From Stomorhina lunata (Eukaryota > Arthropoda > Insecta > Diptera > Rhiniidae): 64,000 nt of DNA. The notes beneath the pieces were generated by a model, which did no database searches, had not been told where the DNA came from, and saw nothing but the letters and a program-made list of their open reading frames with translations. Numbering within the stretch: the stretch's first letter is position 1; each line of letters starts with the position of its first letter. The position numbers and the translations under genes are program-made. The stretch covers positions 60,510,863 to 60,574,862 of the forward strand of contig OW121741.1 of the NCBI GenBank assembly GCA_933228675.1, in the 5' to 3' direction. Positions 12,156 to 24,949 of this stretch are shown in pieces.

Positions 12156-12184
12156 ATACCCTTTCACCTATTGGTGAAGGGTAT
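12156..12184 (-). other. Terminal hairpin of HINE copy 2
   Basis: Same hairpin as at 1414-1442. The last 14 nt are the right inverted repeat. Satellite resumes with aaaaagg immediately after. Confidence 0.85.
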
Positions 12185-12509
12185 AAAAAGGACTTTAGTC
12201 CTTTTCTCTAAAATCTTAAGAGATGGGCGGATAAAATTTATTGGATATCATTTCAGAAAGGATCTGAATAAATATCCAATGGTCTAAAGTGTTAACAGTT
12301 TGTTTTTTTCGGAATTATTAAGAAATTTGATTTTTAAATTTTAAAAAGGACTTTAGTCCTTTTCTCGAAAATCTTAGGAGATGGGCGGATAAAATTTATT
12401 GGATATCATTTTAGAACGGATCTGAATAAATATCCAATGGTCAAAAGTGTTAACAGTTTGTTTTTTTTCGGAATTATTAAGAAATTTGATTTTTAAATTT
12501 AAAAAGGAC

Positions 12510-15500
12510 TTTAGTCCTTTTCTCGAAAATCTTAGGAGATGGGCGGATAAAATTTATTGGATATCATTTTAGAACGGACCTGAATAAATATCCAATGGTC
12601 AGGAGTGTTAACTGTTTGTTTTTTTTTCGGAATTATTAAGAAATTTGATTTTTAAATTTTAAAAAGGACTTTTCTCGAAAATCTTAGGAGATGGGCGGAT
12701 AAAATTTATTGGATATCATTTTAGAACGGACCTGAATAAATATCCAATGGTCAAAAGTGTTAACAGTTTGTTTTTTTTTTCGGAATTATTAAGAAATTTG
12801 ATTTTTAAATTTAAAAAGGATTTTAGTCCTTTTCTCGAAAATCTTAGGAGATGGGCGGATAAAACTTATTGGATATCATTTCAGAACGGATCTGAATAAA
12901 TATCCAATGGTCAAAAGTGTTAACAGTTTGTTTTTTTTTCGGAATTATTAAGAAATTTGATTTTTAAATTTAAAAAGGATTTTAGTCCTTTTCTCGAAAA
13001 TCTTAGGAGATGGGCGGATAAAACTTATTGGATATCATTTCAGAACGGATCTGAATAAATATCCAATGGTCAAAAGTGTTAACAGTTTGTTTTTTTCGGA
13101 ATTATTAAGAAATTTGATTTTTAAATTTTAAAAAGGACTTTAGTCCTTTTCTCGAAAATCTTAGGAGATGGGCAAATAAAATTTATTGGATATCATTTCA
13201 GAACGGACCTGAATAAATATCCAATGGTCAGAAGTGTTAACAGTTTGTTTTTTTCGGAATTATTAAGAAATTTGATTTTTATATTTTAAAAAGGACTTTA
13301 GTCCTTTTCTCGAAAATCTTTGGAGATGGGCGGATAAAATTTATTGGATATCATTTTAGAACGGACCTGAATAAATATCCAATGGTCAAAAGTGTTAACA
13401 GTTTGTTTTTTCGGAATTATTAGGAAATTTGATTTTTAAATTCAAAAAGGACTTTAGTCCTTTTCTCGAAAATCTTAGGAGATGGGCGGATAAAATTTAT
13501 TGGATATCATTTCAGAACGGACCTGAATAAATATCCAATGGTCAGGAGTGTTAACTGTTTGTTTTTTTTCGGAATTATTAAGAAATTTGATTTTTAAATT
13601 TTAAAAAGGACTTTTCTCGAAAATCTTAGGAGATGGGCGGATAAAATTTATTGGATATCATTTTAGAACGGACCTGAATAAATATCCAATGGTCAAAAGT
13701 GTTAACAGTTTGTTTTTTTTTCGGAATTATTAAGAAATTTGATTTTTAAATTTAAAAAGGATTTTAGTCCTTTTCTCGAAAATCTTAGGAGATGGGCGGA
13801 TAAAACTTATTGGATATCATTTCAGAACGGATCTGAATAAATATCCAATGGTCAAAAGTGTTAACAGTTTGTTTTTTTTTCGGAATTATTAAGAAATTTG
13901 ATTTTTAAATTTAAAAAGGATTTTAGTCCTTTTCTCGAAAATCTTAGGAGATGGGCGGATAAAACTTATTGGATATCATTTCAGAACGGATCTGAATAAA
14001 TATCCAATGGTCAAAAGTGTTAACAGTTTGTTTTTTTCGGAATTATTAAGAAATTTGATTTTTAAATTTTAAAAAGGACTTTAGTCCTTTTCTCGAAAAT
14101 CTTAGGAGATGGGCAAATAAAATTTATTGGATATCATTTCAAAACGGACCTGAATAAATATGCAATGGTCAGAAGTGTTAACAGTTTGTTTTTTTCGGAA
14201 TTATTAAGAAATTTGATTTTTAAATTTTAAAAAGGACTTTAGTCCTTTTCTCGAAAATCTTTGGAGATGGGCGGATAAAATTTATTGGATATCATTTTAG
14301 AACGGACCTGAATAAATATCCAATGGTCAAAAGTGTTAACAGTTTGTTTTTTCGGAATTATTAGGAAATTTGATTTTTAAATTCAAAAAGGACTTTAGTC
14401 CTTTTCTTGAAAATCTTAGGAGATGGGCGGATAAAACTTATTGGATATCATTTCAGAACGGATCTGAATAAATATCCAATGGTCAAAAGTGTTAACAGTT
14501 TGTTTTTTCGGAATTATTAAGAAATTTGATTTTTAAGTTTTAAAAAGGACTTTAGTCCTTTTCTCGAAAATCTTAGGAGGTGGGCGGATAAAATTTATTG
14601 GATATCATTTCAGAAAGGATCTGAATAAATATCCAATGGTCAAAAGTGTTAACAGTTTTTTTTTCGGAATTATTAAGAAATTTGATTTTTAAATTTAAAA
14701 AGGACTTTAGTCCTTTTCTCGAAAATCTTAGGATATGGGCGGATAAAACTTATTGGATATCATTTCAGAACGGATCTGAATAAATATCCAATGGTCAAAG
14801 TGTTAACAGTTTTTTTTTCGGAATTATTAAGAAATTTAATTTTTAAATTTTAAAAAGGACTTTAGTCCTTTTCTCGAAAATCTTAGGAGATGGGCGGATA
14901 AAATTTATTGGATATCATTTCAGAACGGACGTGAATAAATATCCAATGATCAAAAGTGTTAACAGTTTGTTTTTTTCGGAATTATTAAGAAATTTGATTT
15001 TTAAATTTAAAAAGGACTTTAGTCCTTTTCTCGAAAATCTTAGGAGATGGGCGGAAAAAATTTATTGGATATCATTTCAGAACGGACCTGAATAAATATC
15101 CAATGGTCAAAAGTGTTAACAGTTTGTTTTTTTCGGAATTATTAAGAAATTTCATTTTTAAATTTAAAAAGGACTTTAGTCCTTTTCTCGAAAATCTTAG
15201 GAGATGGGCGGATAAAATTTATCGGATATCATTTCAGAACGAACCTGAATAAATATCCAATGGTCAAAAGTGTCAACAGTTTGTTTTTTCGGAATTATTA
15301 AGAAATTTGATTTTTAAATTTAAAAAGGACTTTAGTCCTTTTCTCGAAAATCTTAGGAGATGGGCGGATAAAATTTATTGGATATCATTTTAGAACGGAC
15401 CTGAATAAATATCCAATGGTCAGGAGTGTTAACTGTTTGTTTTTTTTTTGGAATTATTAAGAAATTTGATTTTTAAATTTTAAAAAGGACTTTTCTCGAA

Positions 15501-18500
15501 AATCTTAGGAGATGGGCGGATAAAATTTATTGGATATCATTTTAGAACAGACCTGAATAAATATCCAATGGTCAAAAGTGTTAACAGTTTGTTTTTTTTT
15601 CGGAATTATTAAGAAATTTGATTTTTAAATTTAAAAAGGATTTTAGTCCTTTTCTCGAAAATCTTAGGAGATGGGCGGATAAAACTTATTGGATATCATT
15701 TCAGAACGGATCTGAATAAATATCCAATGGTCAAAAGTGTTAACAGTTTGTTTTTTTTTTCGGAATTATTAAGAAATTTGATTTTTAAATATAAAAAGGA
15801 TTTTAGTCCTTTTCTCGAAAATCTTAGGAGATGGGCGGATAAAACTTATTGGATATCATTTCAGAACGGATCTGAATAAATATCCAATGGTCAAAAGTGT
15901 TAACAGTTTGTTTTTTTCGGAATTATTAAGAAATTTGATTTTTAAATTTTAAAAAGGACTTTAGTCCTTTTCTCGAAAATCTTAGGAGATGGGCAAATAA
16001 AATTTATTGGATATCATTTCAGAACGGACCTGAATAAATATGCAATGGTCAGAAGTGTTAACAGTTTGTTTTTTCGGAATTATTAAGAAATTTGATTTTT
16101 AAATTTTAAAAAGGACTTTAGTCCTTTTCTCGAAAATCTTTGGAGATGGGCGGATAAAATTTATTGGATATCATTTTAGAACGGACCTGAATAAATATCC
16201 AATGGTCAAAAGTGTTAACAGTTTGTTTTTTCGGAATTATTAGGAAATTTGATTTTTAAATTCAAAAAGGACTTTAGTCCTTTTCTCGAAAATCTTAGGA
16301 GATGGGCGGATAAAATTTATTGGATATCATTTCAGAACGGACCTGAATAAATATCCAATGGTCAGGAGTGTTAACTGTTTGTTTTTTTTCGGAATTATTA
16401 AGAAATTTGATTTTTAAATTTTAAAAAGGACTTTTCTCGAAAATCTTAGGAGATGGGCGGATAAAATTTATTGGATATCATTTTAGAACGGACCTGAATA
16501 AATATCCAATGGTCAAAAGTGTTAACAGTTTGTTTTTTTTTCGGAATTATTAAGAAATTTGATTTTTAAATTTAAAAAGGATTTTAGTCCTTTTCTCGAA
16601 AATCTTAGGAGATGGGCGGATAAAACTTATTGGATATCATTTCAGAACGGATCTGAATAAATATCCAATGGTCAAAAGTGTTAACAGTTTGTTTTTTTTT
16701 TTCGGAATTATTAAGAAATTTGATTTTTAAATTTAAAAAGGATTTTAGTCCTTTTCTCGAAAATCTTAGGAGATGGGCGGATAAAACTTATTGGATATCA
16801 TTTCAGAACTGATCTGAATAAATATCCAATGGTCAAAAGTGTTAACAGTTTGTTTTTTCGGAATTATTAAGAAATTTGATTTTTAAATTTTAAAAAGGAC
16901 TTTAGTCCTTTTCTCGAAAATCTTAGGAGATGGGCAAATAAAATTTATTGGATATCATTTCAAAACGGACCTGAATAAATATGCAATGGTCAGAAGTGTT
17001 AACAGTTTGTTTTTTTCGGAATTATTAAGAAATTTGATTTTTAAATTTTAAAAAGGACTTTAGTCCTTTTCTCGAAAATCTTTGGAGATGGGCGGATAAA
17101 ATTTATTGGATATCATTTTAGAACGGACCTGAATAAATATCCAATGGTCAAAAGTGTTAACAGTTTGTTTTTTCGGAATTATTAGGAAATTTGATTTTTA
17201 AATTCAAAAAGGACTTTAGTCCTTTTCTCGAAAATCTTAGGAGATGGGCGGATAAAACTTATTGGATATCATTTCAGAACGGATCTGAATAAATATCCAA
17301 TGGTCAAAAGTGTTAACAGTTTGTTTTTTCGGAATTATTAAGAAATTTGATTTTTAAGTTTTAAAAAGGACTTTAGTCCTTTTCTCGAAAATCTTAGGAG
17401 GTGGGCGGATAAAATTTATTGGATATCATTTCAGAAAGGATCTGAATAAATATCCAATGGTCAAAAGTGTTAACAGTTTTTTTTTCGGAATTATTAAGAA
17501 ATTTGATTTTTAAATTTAAAAAGGACTTTAGTCCTTTTCTCGAAAATCTTAGGATATGGGCGGATAAAACTTATTGGATATCATTTCAGAACGGATCTGA
17601 ATAAATATCCAATGGTCAAAAGTGTTAACAGTTTTTTTTTTTCGGAATTATTAAGAAATTTAATTTTTAAATTTTAAAAAGGACTTTAGTCCTTTTCTCG
17701 AAAATCTTAGGAGATGGGCGGATAAAATTTATTGGATATCATTTCAGAACGGACGTGAATAAATATCCAATGATCAAAAGTGTTAACAGTTTGTTTTTTT
17801 TTCGGAATTATTAAGAAATTTGATTTTTAAATTTAAAAAGGACTTTAGTCCTTTTCTCGAAAATCTTAGGTGATGGGCGGATAAAATTTATTGGATATCA
17901 TTTCAGAACGGACCTGAATAAATATCCAATGGTCAAAAGTGTTAACAGTTTGTTTTTTTCGGAATTATTAAGAAATTTGATTTTTAAATTTAAAAAGGAC
18001 TTTAGTCCTTTTCTCGAAAATCTTAGGAGATGGGCGGATAAAATTTATCGGATATCATTTCAGAACGAACCTGAATAAATATCCAATGGTCAAAAGTGTC
18101 AACAGTTTGTTTTTTCGGAATTATTAAGAAATTTGATTTTTAAATTTAAAAAGGACTTTAGTCCTTTTCTCGAAAATCTTAGGAGATGGGCGGATAAAAT
18201 TTATTGGATATCATTTTAGAACGGACCTGAATAAATATCCAATGGTCAGGAGTGTTAACTGTTTGTTTTTTTTTCGGAATTATTAAGAAATTTGATTTTT
18301 AAATTTTAAAAAGGACTTTAGTCCTTTTCTCGAAAATCTTAGGAGATGGGCGGATAAAATTTATTGGATATCATTTTAGAACGGACCTGAATAAATATCC
18401 AATGGTCAAAAGTGTTAACAGTTTGTTTTTTTTTCGGAATTATTAAGAAATTTGATTTTTAAATTTAAAAAGGATTTTAGTCCTTTTCTCGAAAATCTTA

Positions 18501-21500
18501 GGAGATGGGCGGATAAAACTTATTGGATATCATTTCAGAACGGATCTGAATAAATATCCAATGGTCAAAAGTGTTAACAGTTTGTTTTTTTTTTCGGAAT
18601 TATTAAGAAATTTGATTTTTAAATTTAAAAAGGATTTTAGTCCTTTTCTCGAAAATCTTAGGAGATGGGCGGATAAAACTTATTGGATATCATTTCAGAA
18701 CGGATCTGAATAAATATCCAATGGTCAAAAGTGTTAACAGTTTGTTTTTTTCGGAATTATTAAGAAATTTGATTTTTAAATTTTAAAAAGGACTTTAGTC
18801 CTTTTCTCGAAAATCTTAGGAGATGGGCAAATAAAATTTATTGGATATCATTTCAGAACGGACCTGAATAAATATGCAATGGTCAGAAGTGTTAACAGTT
18901 TGTTTTTTTCGGAATTATTAAGAAATTTGATTTTTAAATTTTAAAAAGGACTTTAGTCCTTTTCTCGAAAATGTTTGGAGATGGGCGGATAAAATTTATT
19001 GGATATCATTTTAGAACGGACCTGAATAAATATCCAATGGTCAAAAGTGTTAACAGTTTGTTTTTTCGGAATTATTAGGAAATTTGATTTTTAAATTCAA
19101 AAAGGACTTTAGTCCTTTTCTCGAAAATCTTAGGAGATGGGCGGATAAAATTTATTGGATATCATTTCAGAACGGACCTGAATAAATATCCAATGGTCAG
19201 GAGTGTTAACTGTTTGTTTTTTTTCGGAATTATTAAGAAATTTGATTTTTAAATTTTAAAAAGGACTTTTCTCGAAAATCTTAGGAGATGGGCGGATAAA
19301 ATTTATTGGATATCATTTTAGAACGGACCTGAATAAATATCCAATGGTCAAAAGTGTTAACAGTTTGTTTTTTTTTCGGAATTATTAAGAAATTTGATTT
19401 TTAAATTTAAAAAGGATTTTAGTCCTTTTCTCGAAAATCTTAGGAGATGGGCGGATAAAACTTATTGGATATCATTTCAGAACGGATCTGAATAAATATC
19501 CAATGGTCAAAAGTGTTAACAGTTTGTTTTTTTTTCGGAATTATTAAGAAATTTGATTTTTAAATTTAAAAAGGATTTTAGTCCTTTTCTCGAAAATCTT
19601 AGGAGATGGGCGGATAAAACTTATTGGATATCATTTCAGAACGGATCTGAATAAATATCCAATGGTCAAAAGTGTTAACAGTTTGTTTTTTTCGGAATTA
19701 TTAAGAAATTTGATTTTTAAATTTTAAAAAGGACTTTAGTCCTTTTCTTGAAAATCTTAGGAGATGGGCAAATAAAATTTATTGGATATCATTTCAAAAC
19801 GGACCTGAATAAATATGCAATGGTCAGAAGTGTTAACAGTTTGTTTTTTTCGGAATTATTAAGAAATTTGATTTTTAAATTTTAAAAAGGACTTTAGTCC
19901 TTTTCTCGAAAATCTTTGGAGATGGGCGGATAAAATTTATTGGATATCATTTTAGAACGGACCTGAATAAATATCCAATGGTCAAAAGTGTTAACAGTTT
20001 GTTTTTTCGGAATTATTAGGAAATTTGATTTTTAAATTCAAAAAGGACTTTAGTCCTTTTCTCGAAAATCTTAGGAGATGGGCGGATAAAACTTATTGGA
20101 TATCATTTCAGAACGGATCTGAATAAATATCCAATGGTCAAAAGTGTTAACAGTTTGTTTTTTCGGAATTATTAAGAAATTTGATTTTTAAGTTTTAAAA
20201 AGGACTTTAGTCCTTTTCTCGAAAATCTTAGGAGGTGGGCGGATAAAATTTATTGGATATCATTTCAGAAAGGATCTGAATAAATATCCAATGGTCAAAA
20301 GTGTTAACAGTTTTTTTTTCGGAATTATTAAGAAATTTGATTTTTAAATTTAAAAAGGACTTTAGTCCTTTTCTCGAAAATCTTAGGATATGGGCGGATA
20401 AAACTTATTGGATATCATTTCAGAACGGATCTGAATAAATATCCAATGGTCAAAAGTGTTAACAGTTTTTTTTTTCGGAATTATTAAGAAATTTAATTTT
20501 TAAATTTTAAAAAGGACTTTAGTCCTTTTCTCGAAAATCTTAGGAGATGGGCGGATAAAATTTATTGGATATCATTTCAGAACGGACGTGAATAAATATC
20601 CAATGATCAAAAGTGTTAACAGTTTGTTTTTTTTCGGAATTATTAAGAAATTTGATTTTTAAATTTAAAAAGGACTTTAGTCCTTTTCTCGAAAATCTTA
20701 GGTGATGGGCGGATAAAATTTATTGGATATCATTTCAGAACGGACCTGAATAAATATCCAATGGTCAAAAGTGTTAACAGTTTGTTTTTTTCGGAATTAT
20801 TAAGAAATTTGATTTTTAAATTTAAAAAGGACTTTAGTCCTTTTCTCGAAAATCTTAGGAGATGGGCGGATAAAATTTATCGGATATCATTTCAGAACGA
20901 ACCTGAATAAATATCCAATGGTCAAAAGTGTCAACAGTTTGTTTTTTCGGAATTATTAAGAAATTTGATTTTTAAATTTAAAAAGGACTTTAGTCCTTTT
21001 CTCGAAAATCTTAGGAGATGGGCGGATAAAATTTATTGGATATCATTTTAGAACGGACCTGAATAAATATCCAATGGTCAGGAGTGTTAACTGTTTGTTT
21101 TTTTTTCGGAATTATTAAGAAATTTGATTTTTAAATTTTAAAAAGGACTTTAGTCCTTTTCTCGAAAATCTTAGGAGATGGGCGGATAAAATTTATTGGA
21201 TATCATTTTAGAACGGACCTGAATAAATATCCAATGGTCAAAAGTGTTAACAGTTTGTTTTTTTTTTCGGAATTATTAAGAAATTTGATTTTTAAATTTA
21301 AAAAGGATTTTAGTCCTTTTCTCGAAAATCTTAGGAGATGGGCGGATAAAACTTATTGGATATCATTTCAGAACGGATCTGAATAAATATCCAATGGTCA
21401 AAAGTGTTAACAGTTTGTTTTTTTTTTCGGAATTATTAAGAAATTTGATTTTTAAATTTAAAAAGGATTTTAGTCCTTTTCTCGAAAATCTTAGGAGATG

Positions 21501-23800
21501 GGCGGATAAAACTTATTGGATATCATTTCAGAACGGATCTGAATAAATATCCAATGGTCAAAAGTGTTAACAGTTTGTTTTTTTCGGAATTATTAAGAAA
21601 TTTGATTTTTAAATTTTAAAAAGGACTTTAGTCCTTTTCTCGAAAATCTTAGGAGATGGGCAAATAAAATTTATTGGATATCATTTCAGAACGGACCTGA
21701 ATAAATATGCAATGGTCAGAAGTGTTAACAGTTTGTTTTTTTCGGAATTATTAAGAAATTTGATTTTTAAATTTTAAAAAGGACTTTAGTCCTTTTCTCG
21801 AAAATGTTTGGAGATGGGCGGATAAAATTTATTGGATATCATTTTAGAACGGACCTGAATAAATATCCAATGGTCAAAAGTGTTAACAGTTTGTTTTTTC
21901 GGAATTATTAGGAAATTTGATTTTTAAATTCAAAAAGGACTTTAGTCCTTTTCTCGAAAATCTTAGGAGATGGGCGGATAAAATTTATTGGATATCATTT
22001 CAGAACGGACCTGAATAAATATCCAATGGTCAGGAGTGTTAACTGTTTGTTTTTTTTCGGAATTATTAAGAAATTTGATTTTTAAATTTTAAAAAGGACT
22101 TTTCTCGAAAATCTTAGGAGATGGGCGGATAAAATTTATTGGATATCATTTTAGAACGGACCTGAATAAATATCCAATGGTCAAAAGTGTTAACAGTTTG
22201 TTTTTTTTTCGGAATTATTAAGAAATTTGATTTTTAAATTTAAAAAGGATTTTAGTCCTTTTCTCGAAAATCTTAGGAGATGGGCGGATAAAACTTATTG
22301 GATATCATTTCAGAACGGATCTGAATAAATATCCAATGGTCAAAAGTGTTAACAGTTTGTTTTTTTTTCGGAATTATTAAGAAATTTGATTTTTAAATTT
22401 AAAAAGGATTTTAGTCCTTTTCTCGAAAATCTTAGGAGATGGGCGGATAAAACTTATTGGATATCATTTCAGAACGGATCTGAATAAATATCCAATGGTC
22501 AAAAGTGTTAACAGTTTGTTTTTTTCGGAATTATTAAGAAATTTGATTTTTAAATTTTAAAAAGGACTTTAGTCCTTTTCTTGAAAATCTTAGGAGATGG
22601 GCAAATAAAATTTATTGGATATCATTTCAAAACGGACCTGAATAAATATGCAATGGTCAGAAGTGTTAACAGTTTGTTTTTTTTCGGAATTATTAAGAAA
22701 TTTGATTTTTAAATTTTAAAAAGGACTTTAGTCCTTTTCTCGAAAATCTTTGGAGATGGGCGGATAAAATTTATTGGATATCATTTTAGAACGGACCTGA
22801 ATAAATATCCAATGGTCAAAAGTGTTAACAGTTTGTTTTTTCGGAATTATTAGGAAATTTGATTTTTAAATTCAAAAAGGACTTTAGTCCTTTTCTCGAA
22901 AATCTTAGGAGATGGGCGGATAAAACTTATTGGATATCATTTCAGAACGGATCTGAATAAATATCCAATGGTCAAAAGTGTTAACAGTTTGTTTTTTCGG
23001 AATTATTAAGAAATTTGATTTTTAAGTTTTAAAAAGGACTTTAGTCCTTTTCTCGAAAATCTTAGGAGGTGGGCGGATAAAATTTATTGGATATCATTTC
23101 AGAAAGGATCTGAATAAATATCCAATGGTCAAAAGTGTTAACAGTTTTTTTTTCGGAATTATTAAGAAATTTGATTTTTAAATTTAAAAAGGACTTTAGT
23201 CCTTTTCTCGAAAATCTTAGGATATGGGCGGATAAAACTTATTGGATATCATTTCAGAACGGATCTGAATAAATATCCAATGGTCAAAAGTGTTAACAGT
23301 TTTTTTTTTCGGAATTATTAAGAAATTTAATTTTTAAATTTTAAAAAGGACTTTAGTCCTTTTCTCGAAAATCTTAGGAGATGGGCGGATAAAATTTATT
23401 GGATATCATTTCAGAACGGACGTGAATAAATATCCAATGATCAAAAGTGTTAACAGTTTGTTTTTTTCGGAATTATTAAGAAATTTGATTTTTAAATTTA
23501 AAAAGGACTTTAGTCCTTTTCTCGAAAATCTTAGGAGATGGGCGGATAAAATTTATTGGATATCATTTCAGAACGGACCTGAATAAATATCCAATGGTCA
23601 AAAGTGTTAACAGTTTGTTTTTTTCGGAATTATTAAGAAATTTGATTTTTAAATTTAAAAAGGACTTTAGTCCTTTTCTCGAAAATCTTAGGAGATGGGC
23701 GGATAAAATTTATCGGATATCATTTCAGAACGAACCTGAATAAATATCCAATGGTCAAAAGTGTCAACAGTTTGTTTTTTCGGAATAATTAAGAAATTTG
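12510..23800 (+). repeat. 18-monomer higher-order repeat, about 2.83 kb, about 4 units
   Basis: Variant monomers recur in a fixed order. gggcaaat monomers start at about 13170, 14111, 15991, 16932, 18825, 19766, 21658 and 22599; spacings alternate 941 bp and about 1.88-1.89 kb, giving a period of about 2.83 kb. A second marker, cgaacctg, at about 15241, 18067, 20899 and 23732 gives spacings of 2826, 2832 and 2833. Units run approximately 12.51-15.33, 15.33-18.16, 18.16-20.99 and 20.99-23.80 kb. Units 3 and 4 share changes absent from units 1 and 2 (a restored full dyad at about 18310 and 21143; aaaatgtttgg near 18971 and 21803), so they are the most recent pair. Confidence 0.9.
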
Positions 23801-24949
23801 ATTTTTAAATTTTAAAAAGGACTTTAGTCCTTTTCTCGAAAATCTTAGGAGATGGGCGGATAAAATTTATTGGATATCATTTTAGAACGGACCTGAATAA
23901 ATATCCAATGGTCAAAAGTGTTAACAGTTTGTTTTTTTTTCGGAATTATTAAGAAATTTGATTTTTAAATTTAAAAAGGACTTTAGTCCTTTTCTCGAAA
24001 ATCTTAGGAGATGGGCGGATAAAACTTATTGTATATCATTTCAGAACGGATCTGAATAAATATCCAGTGGTCAAAAGTGTTAAAAGTTTATTTTTTTCGG
24101 AATTATTAAGAAATTTGATTTTTAAATTTTAAAAAGGACTTTAGTCCTTTTCTCAAAAATCTTAGGAGATGGGCGGATAAAATTTATTGGATATCATTTC
24201 AGAAAGGATCTGAATAAATATCCAATGGTCAAAAGTGTTAAGAAATTGTTTTTTTCGGAATTATTAAGAAATTTGATTTTTAAATTTAAAAAGGACTTTA
24301 GTCCTTTTCTCGAAAATCTTAGGATATGGGCGGATAAAATTTATTGGATATCATTTCAGAACGGATCTGAATAAATATCCAATGGCCAAAAGTGTTAACA
24401 GTTTGTTTTTTTCGGAATTATTAAGAAATTTTATTTCTATATTTTAAAAAGGACTTTAGTCCTTTTCTCGAAAATCTTAGGAGATGGGCGGATAGAATTT
24501 ATTGGATATCATTTCAGAACGGACCTGAATAAATATCCAATGGTCAGGAGTGTTAACAGTTTGTTTTTTTTCTGAATTATTAAGAAATTTGATTTTTAAA
24601 TTTTAAAAAGGACTTTTCTCGAAAATCTTAGGAGATGGGCGGATAAAATTTATTGGATATCATTTTAGAACGGACCTGAATAAATATCCAATGGTCAAAA
24701 GTGTTAACAGTTTGTTTTTTTCGGAATTATTAAGAAATTTGATTTTTAAATTTAAAAAGGACTTTAGTCCTTTTCTTGAAAATCTTAGGAGATGGGCGGA
24801 TAAAACTTATTGGATATCATTTCAGAACGGATCTGAATAAATATCCAATGGTCAAAAGTGTTAACAGTTTGTTTTTTTTTCGGAATTATTAAGAAATTTG
24901 TCCTTTTCTCGAAAATCTTAGGAGATGGGCGGATAAAACTTATTGGATA

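Larger units (their letters stand above)
9595..12184 (-). mobile_element. HINE (DINE-1-like) element copy 2, complete
   Basis: A complete non-autonomous element of about 2.59 kb. The left end is caagtaagagtgg, then a 17-nt stem-loop (9611-9627), then the subterminal repeat atacccttcaccaa (9633-9646). Its exact reverse complement ttggtgaagggtat forms the right end (12171-12184), inside a terminal hairpin. There are two GTCY/GACR microsatellites and about five related internal modules. In orientation and layout (ATACCC hairpin, GTCCGTCTGTCC-like tract, subterminal repeat, small 3' hairpin, CTTACTTG end) it resembles Drosophila INE-1 as I recall it. Helentron-derived elements insert between two T residues without duplication, which fits the AA junction here. 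No replication protein is encoded, so it would need an autonomous partner. Uninterrupted versions of the target lie at 25046 and 26113. Confidence 0.8.
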
